From Manduca sexta (taxonomy: Eukaryota > Arthropoda > Insecta > Lepidoptera > Sphingidae): a stretch of DNA of 64,000 nucleotides. This document shows positions 20,932 to 33,397 of the stretch, in pieces. The notes beneath the pieces are model-generated. The model ran no database searches. It had not been told where the DNA came from and saw only the letters and a program-made list of their open reading frames with translations. Each line of letters starts with the position of its first letter. The stretch's first letter is position 1. Position numbers and translations under genes: made by a program. The stretch spans positions 62,001 through 126,000 of the forward strand of contig NW_023595253.1 in the NCBI RefSeq assembly GCF_014839805.1. The letters are read 5' to 3'.

Positions 20932-21059
20932 GGAATTTATGCCCGATATGGCGATAGGCTCGCCCTCTATCACATTATGGTGCGGAACACCCACGGCGAA
21001 AAGTGGGTGCGCTAGTTGTGCCTCTGCTTACCCCTTCAAGGATTAAAACGTGTGTGTAA
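20932..21059 (+). repeat. SINE-1 3' fragment
   Basis: GGAATTTATGCCCGATATGG, CGGCGAAAAGTGGGTGCGC and CTTACCCCTTCAAGGATT, ending GTGTGTG. The tRNA head is missing. Confidence 0.85.
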
Positions 21060-21599
21060 CTTTCTACAATATAAAATACTGAGCAATTCCCAATTATAAA
21101 AACATTTTTGATTTGAAAAATACACCTTAGTTTTTGGATCCTATTCTAGAAATATTATTTTAAATAATCGTGATTCGTCATATTGTGCTTGCGCTAATTA
21201 CTTATTCCTCCCACTTTAAAGACGCATATTCATGCAAATAAACATTAAATTAAGTCGTCATTTCGTATCAAAACAAACCTACGTTTATTCATGCTGAAGT
21301 TATTCAATAGCCGATAAGCGTTTTTCTTCTAATTATAAACAACATGCGTGCTAAATAGATATTCAATTAATAGGAAAATTCCCGTCCGAGTACAAAGTAC
21401 GTTGATGTGTCGTGAGGCATTTGATGACGAAACTCCTTTGTTAAATTACTTTGGCCAGGTTTTTAGCTTATTGAATCCATACATTATGTGTATTACAGCA
21501 TTATAAATTATTGGATTAATATTGGTTGTAGAAGGCAAACGCTGTGAAGGAATACTGGAATCTATAAGGTACGAATATTTTTATTTTTTTGATAGAAGG

Positions 21600-22007
21600 C
21601 ATGGCAACGTGGGCTTATTGCGCCTCATTAAAGATGCCCAAAAACAAGTCCACCGCCAAGAGGTAAACATCTCCGGACGGTCGGCGCAGTTATTCCGGTC
21701 AGCTTAATTGCTTCTTCACGTTCCGCTTGAAGCACCCAAAGTTGTAGAAAGGAGGGAACGCGTATGCTGGCAAACTGTTCCATAGCACAACGGCGTGCCA
21801 GAAATATAAATTACTACTCGTTTTGGTTCGTCCTGGGTTGAAAAAGAGCACGAAAATGTGCTTTCGCAAGCCAGCACCTGGTTCTGTTGAAGGACTGTTG
21901 TGTGTTGGTTGAAGAAAAGGATTAAAAAAATTCTTCAGAGCATTCACCGTGATACGGAGGGTATAATACAGAGCCGGAGGCAATGTCTCGATGTTGCTGC
22001 ACAGCAT
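21600..22007 (-). pseudogene. LINE ORF2 C-terminus (non-LTR retrotransposon)
   Basis: The minus frame 22007 to 21699 (102 codons, intact to a stop) ends with SNLYFWHAVVLWNSLPAYAF and then YNFGCFKRNVKKQLS. The 'F..R...LWNSLP...F......FK..V...L' pattern is the usual end of jockey/CR1-type polyproteins, after the reverse transcriptase. 21600-21698 would be the start of its 3' UTR. The upstream reverse transcriptase is absent, so this is a 5'-truncated insertion. Confidence 0.75.
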
Positions 22008-23155
22008 ATTGTGTCCTTGTTTTAATTTCTAGGCATAATTTAAGCTTAGGAAGAGGGATAATCACCGATGATAACAAGCGCTACCAACTATCTCAAAAAT
22101 GAAAATGACTCTTTGATTTTAAAGGATATTTAAACATATTTGAGTTGATTCAAATGATGCTATCTTTTTTTAAGACGTAAGTATATTTTGTAAATAAAAC
22201 GCAATATATTTATCATAATAAAAATGGCCTTGCAACATTTTTTAAAACTCGCAAACAACAAAAAAAACAAATGGTATATACCCTCTGGTATGTACATTTG
22301 GAGGATAATTTTTACACGATGTGGTTGCATGTTAAAAAAAAAGGAAATAAGTCGGGTCACCTATGTTAAGCCGGTTTCCCTTCACCCTGACTCATGATTC
22401 CTTGAAATTGATGATTACTGAGAATACAATATCATGACCGCAATAAAGCGTAATTCTCCGTTTAACTTCGTAGCGTCTGCTATTGAAAAGTGCAGATGTC
22501 ATTCAACTGTAAGTCGACGCTGTCCTGTCCTTCAAACAAGATTTTTAAAAAACATATCAATACCGGCTTGGCCAGCTCGTACCATAGTCGATGTTTATAA
22601 ATGATACTGACCACCTATCGTTCAAACAAGGTCTAAAAAACCAGAGGCTTGACTGGCCCCCGACCTATTCAATGGCTATAGATTATATTGTGCATTTTTA
22701 ATTTTGCTGTAACTATTCAGCTTTCGATCGGCAATGAGAATGAGTGACAGAATCCTGATAATTAGAAGTATTGAAATAATATCATTAAATTTATTAGAGA
22801 ACTTAACTTATGAATATTATTTGCGGACTTCGCTTGTTTCACTGCTCAATACAAAACTACTTACAAGTGTAGAAAAGGAAGTAGTAACATATTAGCTGAA
22901 TTATTTTAAATCTCCAAAGAAGACATTAATTGCTCAAAGTACTCCAATGCCATCTACAGTTGTTTCTATTACACCCATACAAGGAAAATAATTGTGTTAG
23001 TTTTATACTTATGCTCCACTTCAGACCGCCTTATTCAACAGGGTCCTTGTAACATTGATTTTTGTCCTTAACATTGATTTATTTTTTCCTAACCGCATTT
23101 CGGCCACGACGGCTAATCTCAGCTTAGATCAACCAGTTACGCAGGAGATAATATA
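22008..23155. other. Intron sequence, nothing clearly recognised
   Basis: Mostly AT-rich, no assignable features. Confidence 0.5.
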
Positions 23156-23159
23156 GTGC

Positions 23160-23446
23160 ACAAGTGTGTGTGCAATACACAGGTGCACTCTCTATTCCTT
23201 CCCTCACATAGTTCGGTGAAACAGAAATCCGACATGACCGGAGAGAAATCAGGCGCAGGACCAACTGCTTTACGTGCTTTCAGAGGCACGGGGGTATGTC
23301 ACCGCTAACTTCCTGACTCCGAGCTGCGAGCTGGAAAAAACCCAGTTACAATTATTTTAGCCCGAACCGGGATTCGAACCCAAGACCTCAGCGCGGTAGT
23401 CGTACTCATACCGTGTACAATTACAACTACACCACTAGGGCAGTCA
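23160..23446 (-). repeat. SINE-2, near full length
   Basis: On minus: head GCCCTAGTGGTGTAGTTGTA, box-B-like GGTTCGAATCCCGG, body GGGTTTTTTCCAGCTCGC, GCAGTTGGTCCTGCGCCTGA, and end GAGTGCACCTGTGTATTGCA. Confidence 0.9.
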
Positions 23447-24665
23447 AAACAAAAACATGAATAAAGTAGAATAAAAATAGTCAACGAAGGCATCTGTTAG
23501 CTTTACCTTCAGAATGCACTATTTATGTATACTTCAAATAGATTTTATGGCTACAAAAGGTGACAAGATTTAAGGTACAAGTCGAATATAAGCCACTGAC
23601 CGCAGCCGTGAGTTGCTGCGCCACCTGCGGTTGCAGACTTTTCTGTTCCAAGATGCTGCGAATGCCGCATTTTTTTTAGACATTTTAACCTATTCTAAAC
23701 TGATAATTTACCTGTTGACTTTAAAAAAAATAAAAGGCTGTGAATTATTTATTGTTTAAATCATTATCGAGTATCTGGACTATTTGATGTGAATAAGATT
23801 TATATTTTTCTATTTTTACTTTAGTACGGATTCTATGAACATTGCATAGTATGAGCGCCTTGCGATCCGCATCACCACTGGTGTTGATTATCGCGTTTTC
23901 CGGAATCATTTTCATATAAATTACTAGTGTTATTTGCGGCTTGCGTCTCGTCCCGGACTTATACTTTTAAAGACGTTTCGACTGAAGATTGATTCAATTT
24001 TAAAAATAGCTTGCTCCAATATTACTAGAGTATAGATTCTCCACAAGTATCATACCGATTATAAATAAATTGTTTCGATTTTATATGAGTATTTTTTTTT
24101 TAACATGAATTACATTTGTTAGCCTCACAAGGGTCGGCTTATTCAAACACACCGGAATTTTGGGTGAGTACTTTAGGCGCTCGCAATTCTTGAATATGAG
24201 TAAGTCTGTTTCACAGTGTAAAAGTAAAGTTAACCTCTAGGACAGTTATTGCTAAATGCATTGTTTTGTTTATTATTTATTTAGAAGTTTGACTTTTATA
24301 TTTGGATGCTCTATATTATATTCGATTAGAAGTTAGGTCCCGAAGAGGTGTTTTAAATAATATATATTTTCATACTAAAATTAATTGCACTATTGTGTAT
24401 AAATAATAACGGATATATATGCAAGTTATTTAATACAAAGACTACATAATTTATAAGCACTTGTCGATTAAATATATAGATAAATAAATATGAAACGTTA
24501 ATGGTCAATTATTCTGTCTAGCCGCCAGCGATAGTCTTTGTCTGGCGTCAAACATGACCTAAGGCAATACAAATAGCAGCAGTTTCTAGCTGTCACTCAA
24601 GTTAAATGGGTTAAGGATATCCAGGACTACTTCATACTTGTAGGTCTTGTATAATTAATCATAAA
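23447..24665. other. Intron sequence, nothing clearly recognised
   Basis: A GC-rich patch lies at about 23595-23670 (CTGCGCCACCTGCGGTTGCA). It has no splice sites or frame that convince. Confidence 0.45.
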
Positions 24666-24669
24666 TTTA

Positions 24670-24890
24670 CCATCCCCATTATTCATACCTATTAGAACAA
24701 AAAGTCCGACGCCGTGTCTGTCTGAATGCGATAAACTTAGAAAATACTGAACAGTTTTTGATTAAATTTTGTATACACATAGCTTGAGACTCTGGGAACG
24801 ACGTAGGCTACTTTTTATCTTAGAAAAGTAGAAAGCGAAACTTTAATTCTTGATCAATTCTTGCATGCGTGCAAAATCGCGAGCTGGTAT
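24670..24890 (-). repeat. RepB-related copy, diverged
   Basis: GAGACTCTGGGAACGACGTA and GGCTACTTTTTATCTTAG in reverse order match the body of the RepB family. Confidence 0.5.
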
Positions 24891-25689
24891 TATTATAAAA
24901 CAAACTCTGCCGCCTTTGGCTGAACTACCCAAAACCTATCGAACAGATATTTGTACAATTTTCATCAATAGATGGAGTACTTCTTGAGGGAGTTTTATGT
25001 ATATAATTCATTAATAATAAATTGATTGAAACATGACGATGATTGTTAAAGATGTCAAAAAAAATCAAGGTGACTTGGTGATTAAAAGCGTTGCCTAAGA
25101 TATAACAAAACATTATATAAAATCCCTTTGAGATATAACAAAACAATCAATGGTGGAATTGTTTCTTTAAACATTCGCGATGGCATGGCAAGGAATTATC
25201 CTTGTTATGCGCATTTGTTTTAAAAAATGGTCACATGTAATGTGGTAATCAGAAGCTACTTAGACATATATGATATTAATCCTTATAATTTTAAAAAGGT
25301 TGTTACCAATTTTCAAGCATATTAATTGCTCTTTACACCATACAGTATACAAAAATTCTTTCCGAGTTATCATAAAATGAAAACCCGTGCATTAATAAAT
25401 TCAAGCGGAAAACGAACAGAAATTCGTATTAAATAAGAATTACTACAATAATAACTCACTCCTGTTCGAACTTATAAGAACTTTAAGGGACAGTCAAGAG
25501 GTCGAAATAATCTTAAGTATGTTTGTTGTTATTGATTTTTTCAGATTATTATAGTTCTTAATAAATTGCGTCGTCAAAATTAGGTCCAGTTAAATAATGT
25601 TATTATTTTTCGTTGTTTCTACGAAGACGGATATATTGATGAGAATTAGTCACTATCAGTTATGAGATTTGATATGATTTATTGTTTTC

Positions 25690-25760
25690 AACCGATTACT
25701 AAAAAAGGAGGAGGTTCTCAATTCGAAAATTTTATTTTAATGATTGTTACCTCAGAACTT
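25690..25760 (+). repeat. RepE fragment
   Basis: ACTAAAAAAGGAGGAGGTTC and TCAATTCGAAAATTTTATTT, as at 40358-40410. Confidence 0.6.
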
Positions 25761-26549
25761 TTGACTGGGTAAAGTGATTTTGATGAATCTTTTTTTTCGT
25801 AAGCTGGTACTTCTCGTATGGTGCCATATACTTAAACATAAGTCATTTAAATTGCTTGTTAGCTAAATAAATATATTAATAAATGTACGAAAACAATGTT
25901 TGATTTTCATTAGGCACCGACTCCAAAATTGGTAACCAGTATATAATTATAGGCAATGTAATTTTTTTTTTGTTTTTAGTTGATTTTGAAGGCGATATAT
26001 TATTTTGTTAAAAAGTTTTTTTAGGTATTAAGTTTAACTGTATTCCTTCAGTGTCTTTAGATCACATTGGCTACTCATTGGAAACTAGCGCTGCAGTATT
26101 GTATACGTGGTACCGCAGTATATAGCTGAATGGGGGGCCCATTGCTGTTGCATTGCTTATGTTATTTAGGTTTTTGTTTTTTTTATTAACAATAAATTTC
26201 TTTATTCTTTTCTGTATATGCTATCGCCGCCTATCACAAAATACTTTAATAAATCTAAAGCATTTCTTATAATTCAACATAACTGACGATTACATATTAA
26301 AATGTTACAAATTTTTAATTAAGTAATTCTGTTCATTATTTTTAGATCAAGTTTAAATCTATGTAACAGACACAAAGACCTACCTTATTAAATGTTAGTA
26401 TGACTAAGCGTTTAGCAATAACTTACATCATAATATTAGCATTTAACACTCAATAATAATTTTGCATATGATTTTCCTCTCCGGGTTTGTATTAAATAAA
26501 TAACTGTTTTATAACAATTGATATTATAAAATGTGTGATCTATTATGTA
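25761..26549. other. Intron sequence, nothing clearly recognised
   Basis: AT-rich, no features. Confidence 0.5.
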
Positions 26550-26602
26550 CTAGCACCTGCTAACGGCTTTGCCCGCATAAGATTTCCTGGCTAAAAAAAT
26601 AC
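26550..26602 (+). repeat. RepB head fragment
   Basis: TAGCACCTGCTAACGGCTTT and GCCCGCATAAGATTTCCTGG. Confidence 0.55.
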
Positions 26603-26983
26603 GAATTTAGTCGAAGCAATTTTCTGTATTATAACAATTATATTGATATCTCGTTTCCACCATTTTGTATCATCTGTACCATGAAACTTGAAAGATGTCT
26701 CGGTTATACCTATTCTATGACACCATACCTGTTTTTTTTTATTTTGCAAAATACCTAAACGACACCTACGAATCACAGAGAAGGGTAGGTCAATAAACAT
26801 TCTACGGTCACAGAGGAGGGTAGGTCAATGAACCTTATTTCCAAAATAACAAAGACAAACTCATAACATTAAAAATGTAGAGTTGTAAGCGTTTCATTTT
26901 CAAAACTAAATTATGAATGATTGACGTTTATTTGTAATTGCATAAATATAAATATTAAGAGGATAAAAACATTTAAGTTTGTA

Positions 26984-27212
26984 ATAGTACACGGTACGAG
27001 TACGACTACCGCGCTGAGGTCCTGGGTTCGAATCCCAGTGCGGGTAAAGTGATTTTATTTTTCACCTCAATTTCAGCCCGGACTCTGGAATTAATACCCC
27101 ATATAGCGATAGGCTCACCCCCTATCACATCATGGGACGGTACACACAGTCAAAAATTGAGTGCCCTGGTTGCATCTCTGATTGGGGTACGGGGATATAG
27201 GTGTGGTTGTAA
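26984..27212 (+). repeat. SINE-1 body on a SINE-2-type head
   Basis: The head ACACGGTACGAGTACGACTA and GAGGTCCTGGGTTCGAATCC is like that of the SINE-2 copies. The body TATAGCGATAGGCTCACCCC and ATCATGGGACGGTACACACA is SINE-1. Confidence 0.8.
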
Positions 27213-27214
27213 GA

Positions 27215-27312
27215 TATATTATAGTCTGGAATAGCACAAAGGCTACTTTTATCCCGACAAAATATATAGCAAGATTTTCATCACGAAAAACTTTTTATAC
27301 GCGGGCGGAAAC
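27215..27312 (-). repeat. RepB head fragment
   Basis: Plus-strand TCTGGAATAGCACAAAGGCT to CTTTTTATACGCGGGCGG is the reversed RepB head. Confidence 0.65.
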
Positions 27313-28299
27313 ACAATAAACCATAGATAGTAAAATATATATATTTTTATATTATTAAGCATTGATTCAAAACCAAAACATAAATTTTGGAAGAACTGCA
27401 AATCGGATTTATAAACAGACAAATAAAATTCCTCATCAAAGGCAAATAAAAGATAATTTAAACAACATTAAATATCAGGGACTCAGAGGCGAACACAATG
27501 GTAAATTCGATGAGGAAAACAATAAATACAAACTAATTTGTTAATGTCTGTGGGTACGGCTTATTTGTATTGAATAAATTATCTCTTGACATTAAGCATA
27601 GTGACTTAACCACCCAATAATAAACCATCACTATCGATCAATAAATCTTTTACATTTATAACCTAAGATTTATGCCCTACATACTATAAAAGCATTAATC
27701 AATAGTTCGCATAAAGTTAAAATTAAAACAGAAGAAAAACATATCGATAGTTAAATATGAATAATTCAATTAAACGTTTAGGTACAATAAATGAAAATTA
27801 ACCAGAAATATAAATTTTCATTCGATATAGGTACGTACTGCGATATTAATCGATTTCTATCGAACAACATTCATATTTGACTTGAAATGATAACATCAGA
27901 ATACCGGAGCTTGACATAATTTATGTGAGAGCAAACACATCAATTATTTATCTTGCCAGATAGTTTAACATATAAATTATGGTGTCATAATTTATTTGTT
28001 ATAATAACTAGAATCAGAATGACATAACAATTGTTTGTCGTCATTGATTACTTTTAACAATGAAAAATTCCTAATTGACGACTCGAGCTTATAAACAAAG
28101 GTTTAGAAGTTATTTACTTGTTGACAGAGATATTTAGCTTGAGATTTTTTTATTTTAAACAAGGTTTTTTTTTAATTTTATTTTGATTTTTTAAATTTTG
28201 AACAATGTGATCCTCTATCTTCTTTCATATGCTATTTTGCCATTTCCTTGTTGATTCAGGGCAACAAAGAAAACATTTGACTTAGATTATGAATGAATT
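27313..28299. other. Intron sequence, nothing clearly recognised
   Basis: AT-rich, no features. Confidence 0.5.
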
Positions 28300-28302
28300 T
28301 GT

Positions 28303-28500
28303 GAATTATCGGTTGCTTTAACGGTGAAGGAAAACATCGCGAGGAAACCTGCATACCAGAGAAGTTGTGTATAAGGGTTTTGAGGGTATGTGAATCCTGG
28401 CAATCCGCACGAGGCAAACGTGGTGGGCTAAGGCCTAATCGCGCTCAATAGTAGAGGAGGCCCGTGCCCAGCAGTGGGACAATATATAAAACAGGGCTGT
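28303..28500 (+). repeat. SINE-3, 3' two thirds
   Basis: CGGTGAAGGAAAACATCGCG, AGGAAACCTGCATACCAGAG, GGTGGGCTAAGGCCTAATCG and GCCCGTGCCCAGCAGTGGGA. Confidence 0.88.
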
Positions 28501-30850
28501 CTGTTTTTTAAATTATTTTAATCACGCCTGTTGACTTCCACCGCCACTGAGAAAACCTAATGAAATTAAAGTAATTCGCGAACTATAAAGTACATTATAA
28601 TGCATTTTACACGTATACTATCTTTATCATCATAAAGGGGACTTAATAAATATGTAATTTATGAATGCTATAGATATCATTACTGACCTACCCATACGGA
28701 CAAATTGATTGTCCTTCCAATGTTAGATAAGACGTATAAATTATATATGTAATCACTTTCTTGTATCATTCTACCATAATGGGTACCATATGATTATTTT
28801 TATAATTTATAAAGGTCCACAATGGAGACAAAAGCTCAGGACACAGAGTTTGATCTTATGATATATTACCAATACACGCCAATGTTTGTAACAATGTTTG
28901 TATGTTTGTAAGAAGTAAACACAGTACCCGCTCGATGGATTTGGATTTTGCCACACGCATAGACTAGTTCTTCATCATCATATAGACTAGATCCCGTTAA
29001 TTGTATTCCGAGGTAAGTATTTGAAGTTTATCATGTTTCTATTAGACGTTTTGATTATTACATTGATGTAAGGATTTTTGTAGCAAGAAAGGCTACTGTC
29101 GGGCGAATCCGCGAGCGCCACGTAGTCAAACATACAATAACACTTAGTCATAACACTATAAAATAGTAATTTTGTAACATGAGACACCTGCGAGACCCAG
29201 ACACGAAACAAATATTTGCGAGTGTTACAAATATTTGTATGGGTGTGGCCCTGTGGGGATCTAACCTGTGGCCTCTTGAATTATATCCGACTTCGGCCAA
29301 TACGCCACCTGTTATTAAATTAGTATGTTTTTTTTAATTTGCTCTTGCCTTTGCAAAGCCAGAGGCACAGTCAAGCCGAGGTACAACGAGGAGAGCATTC
29401 TTTTTAAGCCTCGTTTAGAGGACAAGTCTTAGCACTTAGGGAACACCGATGCAAGAAGTTCATTCCAAAGTTTACAGTTTGTTACTTTGTCTTCTACACT
29501 GAGAGTGAAATTATCATTATATACGTCTGTAATAGTCAGTCAATGTTTTTTACTATGTTGAGTGACATTTAACTTTGGACACACCAAAACAAAATATTGT
29601 AAAACAGACTTATACAATGTCTATTTAAAGATTATTAGAGTATCTTTATGTCCGTAAGAGATGCACCACTCCGACTTTTATTCCAAGAAGATTTATACGC
29701 AGATGGAACCGCGAGATATCTGGTAAAAAATGTATATAAACATAGCTATCTATTTCCCTTGGTCACTTCATAACTTGAGAGCCACATGACTGATTTCATT
29801 CATATTTTTTTAAATTTCCTTATACTTTGTAGAAGGTTCTTAAGGAAAAAAAATAAGAAAATGATGCAGAAAAACTTAAAAAAATTTACCTAGCGCGTTT
29901 GAACGTTCGCGCTATTAGACGCGGTAGGTGGCGCTGTACTCGGGTTTTAGGATTATATCTCTTTTCTAAGAGATTGTCTGTCGAAGCTAGTAGTAGGTAA
30001 TATTGAAGTGATCAATAGGGTTTTCAATTATTTTTCCAGCCGGCAGGACAACAACAGTTCTTAGTAATATGAGAGAATCCAACGTGATGCGAATTCAAAT
30101 TTGAATTCTAAATGGTAATGACTATGTCTTATAATATAACAGCTAGGATATAATAATGAGTTATAATAAAATAGTGTTGCTGTCAGTAATGCTATACTGA
30201 TAACTATAACCGATGCTATACCAAAATTTTTTACGTGACGAAATGAAAATATTTTACATATGTTGCCTATTATGTATATATATCGGTCAGATAACAGTGT
30301 GAGGATAGAGCTATGATCCTTCTTAAAGACCATTATAATGCAAAATGCAAATATTGGACATAATGAGTCTTCAAATCCAACATCTCAATAACATAGGCGT
30401 AGTAATTGCTTTACTAAGGTTCGTTATTCAAATTTGCGTCATATTTAAATAAATAAATCTTAGATCTATGATTTATTTAATTCAAAAACTTTAATAAAAA
30501 AATCAAATAAAAAAATATACGTAAGCAAAAATAAGGCATAAATTTTGTTCATATAAATTATTCAAACAAGACGTAGAGGAGAACATTATAATGTAAAACA
30601 TTTATTATAAGGCCTGCCAATTATCCCACGATAGGTTGATAAAACGTAAACATTTAATTTTAATTTGAGGTGACCCAAAGGTCGAAATTCGAACGTAATT
30701 CATTACGTTTCAGACATTCTTAAGTTTGACGTTTATTATTTATTTATCTTTAATTATGTCAAATCTCACAAAACTGCGTGCGCGCAATGTGCTTAAAAAG
30801 GGGTACAAAGATTGTTCATCACAAATGAACATCCTGATTCGTTTATCTTT
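28501..30850. other. Intron sequence, mostly unassigned
   Basis: 28860-28960 and 29640-29770 resemble worn LINE-tail repeats. 29345-29470 is an unassigned less AT-rich stretch (AGGAGAGCATTC). No exon found. Confidence 0.4.
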
Positions 30851-30851
30851 A

Positions 30852-31072
30852 ACAAGCTTTTGTTCGCGGCTTCGCCTGCGTGAAGGAGTTGTCCGAGGTA
30901 AAAGTCCCGCTATATATTTTACCGGGACATAAAGTAGCCTATAACCTTCCCAGAGCGTTAAACTATCTCCATGCTAAGTTTCATAAAAATCCGTTCAGTA
31001 GATTTTGAGAAAATCGATGACATACAGACAGAGAAGGGCACTTTGTTTTATAATACCTATAGGTATGTATGG
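30852..31072 (+). repeat. RepB-type copy
   Basis: AAGCTTTTGTTCGCGGCTTC, then AGTAGCCTATAACCTTCCCA, TCATAAAAATCCGTTCAGTA and TTTGTTTTATAATACCTATA. Confidence 0.85.
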
Positions 31073-31437
31073 ATACTATACCTCTATACTATAGAAGTGG
31101 TTATAACATTCAAGGACGGATAAAAAATCATTATCAAAATAATTAATGTTATGATTACAATTAAACAATGCTCGCATGTTATGATGTCTTTATTTTATGT
31201 TATAAATGTCCCTAAATTTTTTTGCGATTATTTTAATTTTTTTTTTATACATTAAGACAAAATAATTGTCGGTCTACACCCCGATGCGCTTTTAAATAAC
31301 TAAAACAAATTTAATCGTTTTTGTAATAAACAAAGGAAAACAATACTTAAAGTAAAACCTGCTAACAATACTTAAAGTAAACATTTGCCATTCTACTTAA
31401 TTTATAGGTTAAATATAAAACTCAATAATTATTCATG

Positions 31438-31663
31438 AACTAGTTGACCCGACAGACGATGTCCTGTCAACTATGAATTTGCAGCGCGCATTCTGTCAAT
31501 AGCTGAAATTAACTTTTCTTAAATTTTCTAAGGTTCCGCTCAACTTCCTTAATTTTTTCTTTCATAAGATCCTCCTCCTGACAATAAGAAACCTAACAAA
31601 AAAAAGAGTGAAATCGGTCCAGCCGTTCACGCGCGATGGCGTGACCAAGGGAAATAGGGATTC

Positions 31664-31667
<4 letters not shown>
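31438..31667 (+). repeat. RepF retroelement tail
   Basis: AACTAGTTGACCCGACAGAC, AATTTGCAGCGCGCATTCTG, TTCCGCTCAACTTCC and CGCGCGATGGCGTGACCAAG. It ends in a TA microsatellite. A reversed copy lies at 60310-60556. Confidence 0.88.

Positions 31668-31728
<61 letters not shown>
31668..31728. repeat. (TA)n microsatellite
   Basis: About 60 bp of TA repeats at the 3' end of RepF. The open frame running through it is an artefact. Confidence 0.97.
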
Positions 31729-31730
<2 letters not shown>

Positions 31731-31731
<1 letters not shown>

Positions 31732-32863
31732 ATTACTATTATATAAAGCTGAAGAGTTTGTTTGTTTGTTTGTTTGTTTGTTTGAACGCGCTAATCTCAG
31801 GAACTACCAGTCCAAATTGAAAAATTCTTTTTGCGTTAGATAGCCCTTTGTTCGTGGAGTGCTATAGGCTATATATCATCACGCTATACCCAATGGGAGC
31901 GGAGCAGTAATGGCTAATCTCAGGAACTACCGGTCCAAACTGAAAAAATCTTTTTTGCGTTGGATAGCCCTTTGTTCGTGGAGTGCTATAGGCTATATAT
32001 CATCACGCTATACCCAATAGGAGCGGAGCAGTAATGGCTAATCTCAGGAACTACCGGTTCAAACTGAAAAATTCTTTTTGCGTTGGATAGCTCTTTATTC
32101 GTGTAGTGCTATAGGCTATATATCATCACGCTATGACCAATAGGAGCGGAGCAGTAATGACTAATCTCAGGAACTACCGGTTCGAACTGAAAAATTATTT
32201 TTGTGTTGGATAGCTCTTTATTCGTGTAGTGCTATAGGCTATATATCATCACGCTATGACCAATACGAGCGGGCAGTAATGGCTAATCTCAGGAACTACC
32301 GGTTCAAACTGAAAAAATATTTTTGTGTTGGATAGTTCTTTGTTCGTGGAGTACTATGGGCTATATATCATCACGCTATGACCAATAGGAGCGGAGCAGT
32401 AATGGCTAATCTCAGGAACTATCAGATCGAACTGAAAAAAATATTTTTGTGTTGGATAGCACTCTGTTTTTGAAATGCTATAGGGTATATATCATCAAGC
32501 TATGACCAATGGGAGCGAAGCAGTAATGAAACATGTTGCAAAAACGGAGAAAATTGATTAGTTTTGAGGGCTTCCGTTGCGTGCGCTGCGTAAACAGTTA
32601 AAGTTATGCAACAATGATGTATGACGGGATTGTTCCTCTTAAAAAGTTCTACAAAAATATATTAAAAAACAAAGTCCCCCGCTGCATCCGACTGTCTGAA
32701 CGTGTTAAACTCAAAAACTACCCAACATATTAAGATGAAATTTGTTATGGAGACAGTTTGAGACCCTGGGAAGAACATAGGCTCCCGGGAAACTACAGCG
32801 TATAACGGAATACTTTAGCCCGAAAAACTTTCTAACGCGGGCGGAGCCGCGGGCAAAAGCTAG
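31731..32863 (-). mobile_element. RepB element with internal tandem array, copy 3 (inverted)
   Basis: From the right: head ending GGAGCCGCGGGCAAAAGCTA, middle AAGTTATGCAACAATGATGT and GTGCGCTGCGTAAACAG, array, and tail TATATAAAGCTGAAGAG with (GTTT)n. This is the reverse of the elements at 3418-5956, with both ends present. Confidence 0.9.
31790..32530 (-). repeat. 122-123 bp tandem array, about 6 units
   Basis: TCTCAGGAACTACC-type motifs recur at about 31796, 31918, 32041, 32164, 32286 and 32409 (the last reads TCTCAGGAACTATC). The units closest to the tail end are the most alike. Confidence 0.95.
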
Positions 32864-33202
32864 TATATATATATACACAGTTACATGAACTTTAATTACG
32901 TTGTAATTGGAAACTATTTTGACTCTTGATTCAATTAAATACAGTGTGTTTCTAAAAAATTTAAACAAAGAACGATATCCGCAATGATTAAAAAATATCC
33001 CACACGTGGTAATGGCGCCTGTATTAAATGACAATAGCGATTAAATTGTCGGTATAAAATCGCAAATTACTGTCGTATTAATGACAAAACAGTTTGAACA
33101 ATAGAATGTTGAGAATACATACTACTTTACGCTCTAGAAAGTGTGTTCATATAACAAATAGTGCGTGCCTATGTTTGAGATGTAAATTGTGGTGGCAAAA
33201 TC

Positions 33203-33397
33203 TATACTTAAATATAAAGCTGAAGACTTTTTTTGTTTGAACGCGCTGATCTCAGGAACTATTATACCGATTTTGATTTTTTTACACTAATAGGAAACTA
33301 CATTGCTCCTTTGTCATAGCGATTTATTACCCCGGGAAAATATTAAGCTCGGAAAAACTTTTTCCCGCGGACTGAACCACAGCCAAAAGCTACTATA
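33203..33397 (-). repeat. RepB, short copy without array
   Basis: AAAGCTGAAGACTTTTTTTG to GCGGACTGAACCACAGCCAA in reverse, without the middle segment. Confidence 0.8.

Noticed and set aside
30061..30333. 90-codon minus frame with a hydrophobic stretch
   Set aside because: It is AT-rich, has no family motif, and has no splice or promoter context. Long AT-rich frames readily give Phe/Ile/Leu/Tyr-rich stretches.
31608..31820. Open frame with a long Ile-Tyr tract
   Set aside because: It is a translation of the (TA)n microsatellite.
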